A program made the position numbers and the translations under genes. A model generated the notes under the pieces. It searched no databases and had not been told where the DNA came from. It saw only the letters and a program-made list of their open reading frames with translations. Of a stretch of DNA of 39,194 nucleotides, positions 24,398-31,473 are shown in pieces. Each line of letters begins with the position of its first letter. Positions within the stretch are counted from its first letter, which is position 1. Origin of the DNA: Nonomuraea cypriaca. Lineage in GTDB: Bacteria > Actinomycetota > Actinomycetes > Streptosporangiales > Streptosporangiaceae. Location: the NCBI RefSeq assembly GCF_015645445.1, contig NZ_JADOGI010000092.1, positions 1 through 39,194 of the forward strand. Reading direction: 5' to 3'.

Positions 24398-25179
24398 GGC
24401 TGGACCTCCCGGTGTGGGGTGTGGGCGAGCATGGGCAGCAGGTACCTGATGCGGGTGTCGATCTCGGCGGCGGTACGGTCGAATGCGGGGCCACCGGCCC
24501 CGGCGGTGTCGTCGCCGTCGGCGGCCGGGTCGGGGATGCTCCAATGCAGGCGTCGCTGGCGGTCGACGAACTCGGGGCAGACCTCGCGGACCTTGTCGCA
24601 CAGGCTGATCACGTAGTCGAAGCGGCGGCCGGTCATCGTGTCCAGATGCCGCGGACGCCGGCCTGCGAAGTCGATCCCGTATCGCCGGCGCAGCACACGC
24701 ACGGCGCCTGGGTGCAGGCGCGGCTTGGGATGGCTGCCTGCGCTGGTCGCCTCGGCGCGGCCGCCGGTGCGGTGACGCAGCAGGGCCTCCGCGATGGGTG
24801 AACGGGCGCTGTTGCCGGTGCACACGAACAGCACGGAGGGTGCCGCCGAGTCCTCAGCCGCGAGCACCGGCTGGGCCGGAGCCAGACGCAGCGCGGGATG
24901 CAGGCAGGCGCCGGCGGCGGCCAGCGCGTCCGCGCAGCACTCCAGGTCCAGGTGGTAGTAGCTGTCGCGGCCGTCGAAGCTGCTCCGGCGGGCCGCGACC
25001 AGCCCGCCCGAACGCAGCAGCCGCAGGTGGTAGGAGACCAGGTTCTGCGGCTGGCCGACCAGTTCCACCAGTTCTCGTACGCGCAGATCGCTGCGCGCCA
25101 GTTCGCTCAGCAGCCGCCAGCGCACCTCGTGGGCGGCCAGCCGGACGAACGACGGTGGGACGGTTCGAGCGGACGCCAT
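24394..25179 (-). CDS. ArsR-family repressor fused to LMW-phosphatase-type arsenate reductase
   Basis: This single protein of about 261 residues joins an ArsR winged helix (SELARSDLRVRELVELVGQP, QNLVSYHLRLLRSGG) to a low-molecular-weight phosphatase/ArsC domain. The P-loop is FVCTGNSARSPIAEALL (Cys122 and Arg128 when counted from the alternative GTG at 25185), followed by ISLCDKVREVCPEF with Cys196 and Cys203 for thiol relay, and SIPDP. Extra cysteines CC at 83-84 and C94 lie at the domain junction and could be the arsenite sensor. Such fusions are known in actinobacteria. The ATG at 25179 fits a leaderless start, as TATAGT ends 7 nt upstream. No arsenite exporter gene is near. Confidence 0.9.
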   Translation of the reverse strand: MASARTVPPSFVRLAAHEVRWRLLSELARSDLRVRELVELVGQPQNLVSYHLRLLRSGGLVAARRSSFDGRDSYYHLDLECCADALAAAGACLHPALRLAPAQPVLAAEDSAAPSVLFVCTGNSARSPIAEALLRHRTGGRAEATSAGSHPKPRLHPGAVRVLRRRYGIDFAGRRPRHLDTMTGRRFDYVISLCDKVREVCPEFVDRQRRLHWSIPDPAADGDDTAGAGGPAFDRTAAEIDTRIRYLLPMLAHTPHREVQP

Positions 25180-25186
25180 GATCACG

Positions 25187-25227
25187 ACTATACATCAAAC
25201 TTGCTCGATGCATCAATCCATATTGAT
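25187..25227 (-). promoter_or_regulatory. Promoter and twin ArsR boxes of the ArsR-ArsC gene
   Basis: On the minus strand TTGATG (25216-25211) and TATAGT (25192-25187) are spaced 18 bp. Two ATCAA-N6-T(T/C)GAT boxes lie at 25194-25209 and 25212-25227, 18 bp apart; the first fills the spacer and the second covers the -35. This is the expected arrangement for ArsR autorepression. Confidence 0.75.
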
Positions 25228-25258
25228 ATATACTCCCAGCTTGACGGCGTTCGACGAG

Positions 25259-25735
25259 TCAGCCCGTCGCCGGTCCTGCACGTCGCTCGTAGCGAACGCG
25301 CGCGAGGCGGTGGGCGGTGCCGAGCAGCTCACGGACCGCCGTCTCGGTTCGCGGGCCCGGGTTCACGACGGCGAGCCACCCCTGACCGCCGTAGACCGGG
25401 TGCGCGAACACGGTGTCGGCCACGCTCGGGTCGGCGTCACGCGTGGCAGCCTCGCGCGGCTCGTGGCCGGTCCAGCTGATGAAGGCGTCCTTCCCTGCGA
25501 AGACGTTCAGGCGGAAGGTGTCCGGCCGGTTCAGACGTGACCGTTCGTCGCCGGGGTAGTCCTTGGTCACGATCGTCGCGAAGGGCTGGGTCGTCTTCGG
25601 AACGACGCCATCGGGTGCGTGGTAGAAGAACACGTCGCCCCAACTGACCTCGGGTGAACCGTCGCCGGGTGCCGGTCTGAGGGTCAGGACCCCACCGAGG
25701 CCGTCGAGGTACTTGATGATCTCGTCAACGTCCAT
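25259..25735 (-). CDS. DUF6194-family protein
   Basis: This small soluble protein (158 residues) has MDVDEIIKYLDGLGGV at the start, SWGDVFFYHAP and a middle segment RLNRPDTFRLNVFAGKDAF; the C-terminus includes VFAHPVYGGQGWLAVVNPG. These fit the DUF6194 family of actinobacteria, whose function is unknown. The start could also be the ATG at 25747. It is divergent from a double-MerR regulator 62 nt away. Confidence 0.75.
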   Translation of the reverse strand: MDVDEIIKYLDGLGGVLTLRPAPGDGSPEVSWGDVFFYHAPDGVVPKTTQPFATIVTKDYPGDERSRLNRPDTFRLNVFAGKDAFISWTGHEPREAATRDADPSVADTVFAHPVYGGQGWLAVVNPGPRTETAVRELLGTAHRLARVRYERRAGPATG

Positions 25736-25797
25736 GTGTTCTAGCATTCCATTGAAGTGCTTATAGAGACTTGTCGCGAAAAAGCCGAGGTAGCAGG

Positions 25798-26517
25798 GTG
25801 AGAAGTCGCAAATACGGAGGAATGAGGACTGCCGACATCGCACGACAGACCGGCTACTCCGTCCAGCAGATACGCAACCTCGAGCAAGACGGCGTACTCC
25901 CCCGCGCGGCACGCACCCCGACCGGCTACCGGATCTACGCAGAGCCGCACCTGCACTCCGCGCTCGCCTACCGCGCGCTCGCCGCCGGTACGGGGCCCGT
26001 CGAGGCCAAGAAGATCCTGCGCGCCGCCCACGAACACCCGGCCTCGGACGCGCTCGCCCTCCTGGACGCGGCACACGCCCGGCTCCACACCGAACGCCGG
26101 GAGCTCGCACTCGCCAAGGAAGCCGCCCAGGCCATCGCCGCGGAGCCCATCACCGGTGTACGCCCCTCGGACTCGATGACCATCACCGAACTCGCCACCG
26201 CACTCGGCGTACGCCCGTCGACCTTGCGGCACTGGGACGCGGAAGGTCTCGTCGTTCCCCGCCGGGACTCCGTACGAGAACCACGACGCTACCCACCCGA
26301 CCAGGTCCGCGACGCCCGCATCGTCCACCAGCTCCGCCTGGCCGGCTACCGCATCACCACGCTCAAAGCCCTGATGCCGCACCTGGGACGCGCTCACCAC
26401 CGGGACGAGCTGATGACCACCCTGGCCGCCCGGGACGCCGGCATCAACGCCCGATCCAGAGCCCTGCTGGAAGGCGCCGCCGCGCTCAGCGCAGTGATCC
26501 CGCCGACGCCGGCCTGA
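25798..26517 (+). CDS. TioE-like regulator with two MerR-type HTH domains
   Basis: The protein of about 239 residues has two MerR HTH units: MRTADIARQTGYSVQQIRNL near the N-terminus and MTITELATALGVRPSTLRHW at about residue 128, each followed by a segment ending GYRIY or RRYPPDQV. TioE-family proteins share this double arrangement. GTG at 25798 is chosen because GAGG lies 7 nt upstream; the ATG at 25822 sits only 1 nt from GGAGG. Target and ligand unknown; the divergent DUF6194 gene is the nearest candidate. Confidence 0.85.
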   Translation: MRSRKYGGMRTADIARQTGYSVQQIRNLEQDGVLPRAARTPTGYRIYAEPHLHSALAYRALAAGTGPVEAKKILRAAHEHPASDALALLDAAHARLHTERRELALAKEAAQAIAAEPITGVRPSDSMTITELATALGVRPSTLRHWDAEGLVVPRRDSVREPRRYPPDQVRDARIVHQLRLAGYRITTLKALMPHLGRAHHRDELMTTLAARDAGINARSRALLEGAAALSAVIPPTPA

Positions 26518-26527
26518 GCCCTCGCTC

Positions 26528-26728
26528 GGCGAACGGGTACGCCGACGGCTCGACCCATGGGGCATGATCACCCTGGGACTGGGGCTGTGCGGTGTGCTGT
26601 GGGCGATGACCGAACTCGCCGCACAGCCACTGGACGCCACGCAGATCGGCTGCCTGATCGGCGGGGCGGCTCTGCTGGCGGTGTTCGTGCTCATCGAACG
26701 GCGGCACAAGGAACCGACCCTCGACACT
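26528..26728 (+). pseudogene. Fragment of an MFS (DHA2-type) transporter
   Basis: About 67 codons encode a cytoplasmic stretch, RRLDPWGMITLGLGLCGVLW, a second membrane helix GCLIGGAALLAVFVLIERR and the loop RHKEPTLDT. This corresponds to two central helices of a 14-helix drug transporter. Both ends are missing: upstream is the TioE-like gene and downstream the frame breaks straight into a cupin fragment. Confidence 0.75.
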
Positions 26729-27008
26729 GTTCTTCGTCGTCGACGGAGCGCTCGACGTGCTCGCGGGATCGGAGATCATCACCGCCCGCTCCGGCGACTT
26801 CCTGGTCGTCCCGCCGTGTTGTGACCACGCCTTCCGCGCCCACCCCGAAAGCACCGCGGACACCCTGATCGTGATCACTCCCGTCGTCGAGCGGTTCGAC
26901 TACCTTCGGCAGGTCGCCCGAATCCGCCGCGGCGAAGCCAGCCGCGAGAGCCTGCTCACCGAACAAGATCGTTACGACACCCATCTCGTCACCAGCCCCA
27001 TCTGGTGA
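26727..27008 (+). pseudogene. C-terminal fragment of a cupin-domain protein
   Basis: In a different frame from the MFS fragment, the sequence reads LFFVVDGALDVLAGSE, then SGDFLVVPPCCDHAFRAHP, the second half of a cupin barrel, and RFDYLRQVARIRRGEASRES at the end. The cupin N-terminal half with its metal-binding motif is missing. No start codon fits the domain; it is a relic joined to the MFS fragment at about 26727. Confidence 0.75.
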
Positions 27009-27145
27009 GACAACGGCGGCGCATAGCGTCCCGGCCGGTGGCAGGTACGCGACTACACGTCGCAGGGCAGATCAGGCGAAGCTGCCGCACCACATCGAAC
27101 CCTGATGACGGGCGGCTCTAGCCCGGCCTCGCCCACCGGGCCTGC

Positions 27146-27375
27146 TGAGCGCCGGCGCAAACGATCCGTCCTCGATCCGGATGCTGAAGCCGCCGCGTGG
27201 CCGGCGAACCCATCGAGAAGATCCGCAAGCACCTGATCACCCCCACCGGGCAAGCGCAAGGGTCACAACCCCTCCCTCGCCAGCGTCTACCGCGCCCTCG
27301 CAGAACACGAGAAGGCCCAGCGCCACCCCGACACCGTCGAAGCCGCCCACGCCGAATACGCCATGGCGACTGGAC
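27146..27375 (+). pseudogene. Frameshifted recombinase-like/HTH remnant
   Basis: Three adjoining frames give a coherent peptide: ERRRKRSVLDPDAEAAAW, then AGEPIEKIRKHLITPTG in a second frame, then GHNPSLASVYRALAEHEKAQ in the third, ending near HAEYAMATG. The SLASVYRAL segment looks like the C-terminal HTH of a serine recombinase or related DNA-binding protein. Two frameshifts make it non-functional. Identity is tentative. Confidence 0.45.
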
Positions 27376-27443
27376 CCCGCTGCTCCAGGCACGGGCCCGC
27401 CTGCTGCCCAGAAACCTGCGGGCCACCCGGCTGAGACCGATCC

Positions 27444-28814
27444 TCAGCGGCCGCCGAAGTCGAACGCCACCGCGTCCCTCACGTTCTGCGCCGCGTCCCC
27501 CGGCAACACGAACCCCTTGCCCAGATTGACCGCGTCAGCCCTGGCGACCGCGGCCACGTACCGGCCCTCCACCCGATAGAGCTCCCTCAACCGAGCCTCG
27601 TCGAAAGGCACGTACGAGCCGAACAACCGGCAGAAACCCTCACCCGAGTTGTCCCCGGTGTTCACCGCCGTAGGAGCCGCCACCTGCGAAAGCCGGATGC
27701 CACCCTGGGCCAGACCCAGCTCGTCGCGAACCTTCGTACCGTCAGCGTTGAACGACAACGAAGGAGCCGACGGCGGCACCTTCCCCCGCTCCACCCACCG
27801 CGTCAGATGATCATAAGCGGCGGCGAGCACATGACTCAGCGGCACCCGGCTGTACGGCGGCCGATCACACTCATACGACGGAGCGGCACCGAGATCACGC
27901 GTGAGCAACGGACGCCGATACTCCTGCCCCGCCCAACCGGAGTGAGCCGCCCCGGCCACCTCCCACCGCCGGAACCGATCCGTGTCGGCAGGCCGCACCG
28001 GCGAACGCACATCCGTCTCCGACAGCACCTGGAACACCGGCTCCGCACCGGCACGCGTCGGCGCGGTCCCCACAATGTTCGCGAACCCATCGAAAACACT
28101 CTCGATCTGCGGCAGCACGGCATCGTAATACACCGTCATCCGGCCCGCCGACTGCGAAGCCCCGATCGCCAGCACCGTGTCCACATCCAACCGGCCCAGC
28201 ACGGCACCCCCGCCATGCACCCGCAAAGCCTTCGCCGCCTGCGAAAAAATGTCGTACGACAACTCGTCCGCGACGAACCGGCCCCCACCGGTGACATCCA
28301 GATCGTCGTAACGCGCCGGACTCCACCCACGCAACTGATCCACCCCGACCCGCTGCGCCGAGACACCCACCCACGCATACCCGGCCCGCATGATCTGCTC
28401 GGCACTCCACAACGCGTCCAGGTCATACCCGGCCGTCACGTTCTGCCACTCGGCCAGCACGGTCCCGTTGAACCTCGCCTGATGAACGGGCCGGCGCACG
28501 ATGACCCGCGTCCGGTAAGCCACATCGGTAGCCAGCACCTGACCCGCCGCACTGTAGGCATCGGCGGCACCGGAAAGGTAGAACTCCTGCTCCACATAAC
28601 CACGCGCGGCCAGATCCACGTTCGTGGACAGCCACGGATACGTGTCCCGCACATCAGGCGCGGACGGATCCCCGGGCACCGACCCCGGCACAGGCCCTTC
28701 GACAGCCGGTACGGGAACAGGCGATCGCTCATCAGCGTACACCGGCCCCGCCACGAGCCCCAGGGCCACCATGCCCGCCACCATGACCCGGACCATTCTC
28801 ACGAATAAGACCAT
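27444..28814 (-). CDS. Secreted alpha/beta hydrolase domain protein
   Basis: The 456-residue protein has a Sec signal peptide (VRVMVAGMVALGLVAGPVYA, cleavage near residue 27) and a mature alpha/beta hydrolase of the Abhydrolase_10-like type: TRVIVRRPVHQARFNGTVLA, WQNVTAGYDLDALW, the nucleophile elbow IGASQSAGRM, and WEVAGAAHSGW, which carries a probable catalytic His. The start ATG lies about 12 nt after GGGGAG. An exported esterase or related hydrolase is likely; substrate unknown. It is intact although it lies within a zone of decayed genes. Confidence 0.82.
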   Translation of the reverse strand: MVLFVRMVRVMVAGMVALGLVAGPVYADERSPVPVPAVEGPVPGSVPGDPSAPDVRDTYPWLSTNVDLAARGYVEQEFYLSGAADAYSAAGQVLATDVAYRTRVIVRRPVHQARFNGTVLAEWQNVTAGYDLDALWSAEQIMRAGYAWVGVSAQRVGVDQLRGWSPARYDDLDVTGGGRFVADELSYDIFSQAAKALRVHGGGAVLGRLDVDTVLAIGASQSAGRMTVYYDAVLPQIESVFDGFANIVGTAPTRAGAEPVFQVLSETDVRSPVRPADTDRFRRWEVAGAAHSGWAGQEYRRPLLTRDLGAAPSYECDRPPYSRVPLSHVLAAAYDHLTRWVERGKVPPSAPSLSFNADGTKVRDELGLAQGGIRLSQVAAPTAVNTGDNSGEGFCRLFGSYVPFDEARLRELYRVEGRYVAAVARADAVNLGKGFVLPGDAAQNVRDAVAFDFGGR

Positions 28815-28891
28815 GCCGTCAGATCTCCCCTCAGCGGACCTCACACACACCGGCATGATCCACGACGAAAGGCCACTCCGCATCGGTACAA

Positions 28892-28990
28892 TCACCGGTC
28901 CCCTTCCGCGGCCAGCATCTGCCGAAGGCCGATCGCCGGCAGCAGCCCCAGGAAACGGCCGAGTTCGTACTTGTCCACCCGCCAAGGATG
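28892..28990 (-). other. Coding-like C-terminal segment, unidentified
   Basis: The minus strand reads RVDKYELGRFLGLLPAIGLR, then QMLAAEGDR and a stop. Its composition looks protein-coding, but it is cut off near a 19-bp tandem repeat and no complete gene precedes it. I do not recognise the family; probably another gene fragment. Confidence 0.35.
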
Positions 28991-29020
28991 CACCGGGCGC
29001 ACAAGGATGCACCGGGCGCG
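28983..29020. repeat. Two-copy 19-bp tandem repeat
   Basis: CAAGGATGCACCGGGCGC occurs at 28983-29000 and 29002-29019, each followed by one extra base. It lies at the border of two gene fragments and may mark a rearrangement point. Confidence 0.7.
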
Positions 29021-29083
29021 GCGGACCAGCCAGGTACCGTCAGGGCCTGCCACGGCCTTGCGGCGCGGGTGCACGGTGGAGTC

Positions 29084-29240
29084 ATGACCTATACCGGAAT
29101 GCTGTCCGACAAGATCGCACTCGTCACCGGAGCCAGCCGCGGCATCGGAAATCGCCGAATCGGCCGCCTGGCTGCTGAGCGATCGCGCATCGTACGTGAC
29201 AGGCGTGGTGCTGCCGGTCACCGGAGGCGCCGCCGCCTGA
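29084..29240 (+). pseudogene. SDR gene with large internal deletion
   Basis: The N-terminal 26 codons (MTYTGMLSDKIALVTGASRG and IG) are those of an SDR oxidoreductase. The sequence then jumps, in another frame, straight to the family C-terminus IAESAAWLLSDRASYVTGVV followed by LPVTGGAAA and TGA. About 190 codons including the catalytic Ser/Tyr/Lys are missing. Both ends of the gene remain, so this is an internal deletion. Confidence 0.85.
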
Positions 29241-29309
29241 CCGACGTGGCCTCAGCCCGCCGATGGCCCGAACCCATACCGGCACGGCCGGAGAGATTTC
29301 TCCGCGCGC

Positions 29310-29336
29310 TGTCGAAACCGGCCGCTCCCGTTCGTC
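29310..29336 (+). promoter_or_regulatory. ECF42-type promoter
   Basis: TGTCGA (29310-29315) followed after 17 bp by CGTC (29333-29336) matches the reported ECF42 signature of TGTCGA at -35 and a C-G-(A/T)-C-like -10. It lies 43 nt upstream of the DGPF/YCII gene, implying that the ECF42 factor encoded next activates its own operon. Confidence 0.7.
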
Positions 29337-29378
29337 GGGTGATAGAGAGGACGACCACCGAGAAAAGAGGAGGGCCTG

Positions 29379-29726
29379 ATGCCCCAGTACGGAGTCCTGG
29401 TCTACCTGCCGGCGCCCGGCGACCCGATGAAGATCTCGCCCGAGTACGAAGCGGCGCTCGAACGGTACCCGGCCCAGGTCGAGGAACTGGGAGGTCGCGG
29501 TGTCGCCGGCTATGCGCTGCAGCCCAGCAGCACGGCCACCTCCGTGCGCGGTGGCGACATCGTCACCGACGGCCCGTTCACCGAGGCCAAGGAGGTCATC
29601 GCCGGGTTCTTCATCCTGGAGGCGCCCGACCTGGACGTCGCCCTGAAGATCGCCAAGCTCAATCCGGTGTACCTGGACGGCGGCGGTGTGGAGATCCGGC
29701 CGCTGTTCGCCCCACCGGCGGAGTGA
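29379..29726 (+). CDS. YCII/DGPF-domain protein, partner of ECF42
   Basis: This 115-residue alpha/beta protein carries the DGPF signature in IVTDGPFTEAKEVIAGFFIL, and LKIAKLNPVYLDGGGVEIRP at the end. DGPF/YCII proteins are encoded beside ECF42 sigma factors across bacteria and are their likely target products; biochemical function is not established. GAGGAGG precedes the ATG. Its TGA overlaps the sigma factor GTG by 4 nt, so translation is coupled. Confidence 0.9.
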   Translation: MPQYGVLVYLPAPGDPMKISPEYEAALERYPAQVEELGGRGVAGYALQPSSTATSVRGGDIVTDGPFTEAKEVIAGFFILEAPDLDVALKIAKLNPVYLDGGGVEIRPLFAPPAE

Positions 29727-30973
29727 GCGACGACACCAGGGCCGCGGCCGAACACGCCGTGGCCGACGCGCACCGTCGCGAGTGGGCCTTCGTGCTCGCC
29801 GCGACGGCACGCGTCGCCGGCGACCTCGACCTCGCCGAGGAGTGCGTCCAGGACGCCTACCTCACCGCGCTGGAGGTCTGGGCCCGCGACGGCGTGCCCC
29901 GCAAGCCCGGCGCCTGGCTCACCACCACCGCCAAACGCAAAGCGCTGGACGTCCTGCGCAGGGACCAGGTGTTCCGGGCGAAAATGCCGCTGCTCGCAGA
30001 ACCGGACGAGGCCGACATGGACGAGCCCTACGACGAGGCGATCCCCGACGACCGCCTGCGGCTGATCTTCACCTGCTGCCACCCCGCGCTCGCCAGGGAG
30101 GCCCAGGTGGCGCTGACCCTGCGCCTGGTGTGCGGGGTCGGCACCGCCGACATCGCCAACGCGTTCCTGGTCGCTGAGCCGGCCATGGCCGCACGCGTCA
30201 CCCGCGCCAAGAAGAAGATCTCCGCGGCGGCGATCCCCTACCGCGTACCTGACGCCGGCGAGCTGCCCGAGCGGCTGGACGCGGTGCTGACCGTCATCCA
30301 CCTGCTCTACACCACCGGGCACACCGCCTCCATAGGCGCCGATCTGATCCGCGCCGATCTGGTGGAGCGCGCGCTGGCCCTGGCCCACATGCTCACCGCC
30401 CTGATGCCCGACGAGGCGGAGGTACGCGGGCTGCTCGCGCTACTCCTGCTCACCGATGCCCGCAGGGCCACCCGTACCGACGCCCAGGGCCGGCTCCTGC
30501 TGCTGGAAGAACAGGACCGCTCCGCCTGGGACCTGGCCGCCATCGACGAAGGACGCCGCCTGGTCGAGCGCGCGTTCCGGACCGGCGGGACCGGCCGGTA
30601 CGCCCTGCAGGCCGGCATCGCCTGCCTGCACGCCACCGCGCCCGACTACGCCGCGACCGACTGGCGCCAGATCCTGTGGCTCTACAACGAACTCCTGAAG
30701 GTCTGGCCCTCCCCCGTCGTCGCGCTCAACCGGGCTGTCGCGACCTCGATGGTGCACGGTCCCGAGGCCGCCCTCGATGAGATCGACGCCCTGGCACAAG
30801 ACGACCGGCTCGCCGCCTACCACTACCTTCCGGCCATCCGCGCCGACCTGCTGCGCCGGCTCGGCCGCCACCGCGAGGCCGCCACCGCCTACCGCGCGGC
30901 GCTGGACCTCGCCGGCAACGAGGCAGAGCGGGAGTTCCTCGCCGCCCGCCTCCACGAAGCCGGCGATCCCTGA
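29723..30973 (+). CDS. ECF42-group RNA polymerase sigma factor
   Basis: This 416-residue sigma factor has sigma region 2 (RVAGDLDLAEECVQDAYLTA, WLTTTAKRKALDVLRRD), a region-4 helix-turn-helix (LRLVCGVGTADIANAFLVAE, AAMAARVTRAKKKI-like) and a long C-terminal TPR-like domain (DUF6596; IHLLYTTGHTAS, LLLLTDARRATRTD, QILWLYNELLKVWPSPVVALN). The extension is needed for activity in studied ECF42 members and replaces an anti-sigma factor. It starts at GTG overlapping the YCII stop (GTGA). Confidence 0.93.
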   Translation: MSDDTRAAAEHAVADAHRREWAFVLAATARVAGDLDLAEECVQDAYLTALEVWARDGVPRKPGAWLTTTAKRKALDVLRRDQVFRAKMPLLAEPDEADMDEPYDEAIPDDRLRLIFTCCHPALAREAQVALTLRLVCGVGTADIANAFLVAEPAMAARVTRAKKKISAAAIPYRVPDAGELPERLDAVLTVIHLLYTTGHTASIGADLIRADLVERALALAHMLTALMPDEAEVRGLLALLLLTDARRATRTDAQGRLLLLEEQDRSAWDLAAIDEGRRLVERAFRTGGTGRYALQAGIACLHATAPDYAATDWRQILWLYNELLKVWPSPVVALNRAVATSMVHGPEAALDEIDALAQDDRLAAYHYLPAIRADLLRRLGRHREAATAYRAALDLAGNEAEREFLAARLHEAGDP

Positions 30974-30992
30974 TCCGGCCGCTCGTACATGT

Positions 30993-31009
30993 GATAAGAT
31001 CATTTTGTC
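30993..31009 (+). promoter_or_regulatory. Possible leaderless promoter for the NTF2-like gene
   Basis: TAAGAT at 30995-31000 lies 9 nt before the ATG, a fair -10 element for a leaderless transcript, and is part of a TGAT-N3-ATCA palindrome (30993-31003). No clear -35. The gene may equally be read from the ECF42 operon 36 nt upstream. Confidence 0.4.
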
Positions 31010-31414
31010 ATGACGCATCATGACACTCCGCAGCCTCGCGTGATCCTCGCCGGTGATCCCGACAGCCCCGCCGCCCAGTTCGTCGCGGCCATGAACTCCG
31101 GCGATCCCGACGCCCTCGACCACGCCTACGAGGACGGCGCCGTCCTCGTCCCGGTCCCCGGCCACCCCGTCACCGGCACCGCCCGGCTCGCCGCCAACCA
31201 GCACATGCAGAGCTTCGGCCTGCCCATCGAGGCCAGCCCCCGCCACGTGTACGTCGCGGACGACATCGCGCTGCTCATCGTGGACTGGTCGATGCGCGGC
31301 ACCGCACCCGACGGCACCGCCGTCGACCTGAGCGGGACCGCCACCGACGTCGCCCGCCGCGGCGCCGACGGCCGGTGGCGGTACGTCATCGACAACCCCC
31401 ACGGAACCGCCTGA
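31010..31414 (+). CDS. NTF2-like (SnoaL/DUF4440) protein
   Basis: The 134-residue protein has the NTF2 cone fold: AAQFVAAMNSGDPDALDHAYEDGAVLVP, then the strand-rich half ADDIALLIVDWSMRGTAPDG and SGTATDVARRGADGRWRYVI near the C-terminus. Members include hydrolases, isomerases and ligand-binding subunits; no residues decide between these. It follows the ECF42 gene by 36 nt and probably belongs to the same regulon. Confidence 0.85.
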   Translation: MTHHDTPQPRVILAGDPDSPAAQFVAAMNSGDPDALDHAYEDGAVLVPVPGHPVTGTARLAANQHMQSFGLPIEASPRHVYVADDIALLIVDWSMRGTAPDGTAVDLSGTATDVARRGADGRWRYVIDNPHGTA

Positions 31415-31419
31415 CGTTG

Positions 31420-31451
31420 CTGCCGCCCTGCTCTCGTGGGCGGGGCGGCAG
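31420..31451. terminator. Bidirectional hairpin between convergent genes
   Basis: CTGCCGCCC (31420-31428) pairs with GGGCGGCAG (31443-31451) across a 14-nt loop. It lies between the convergent NTF2-like and acyl-CoA synthetase genes and can serve both. Confidence 0.65.
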
Positions 31452-31473
31452 ACAAATACCCGGCGCGACGCCT

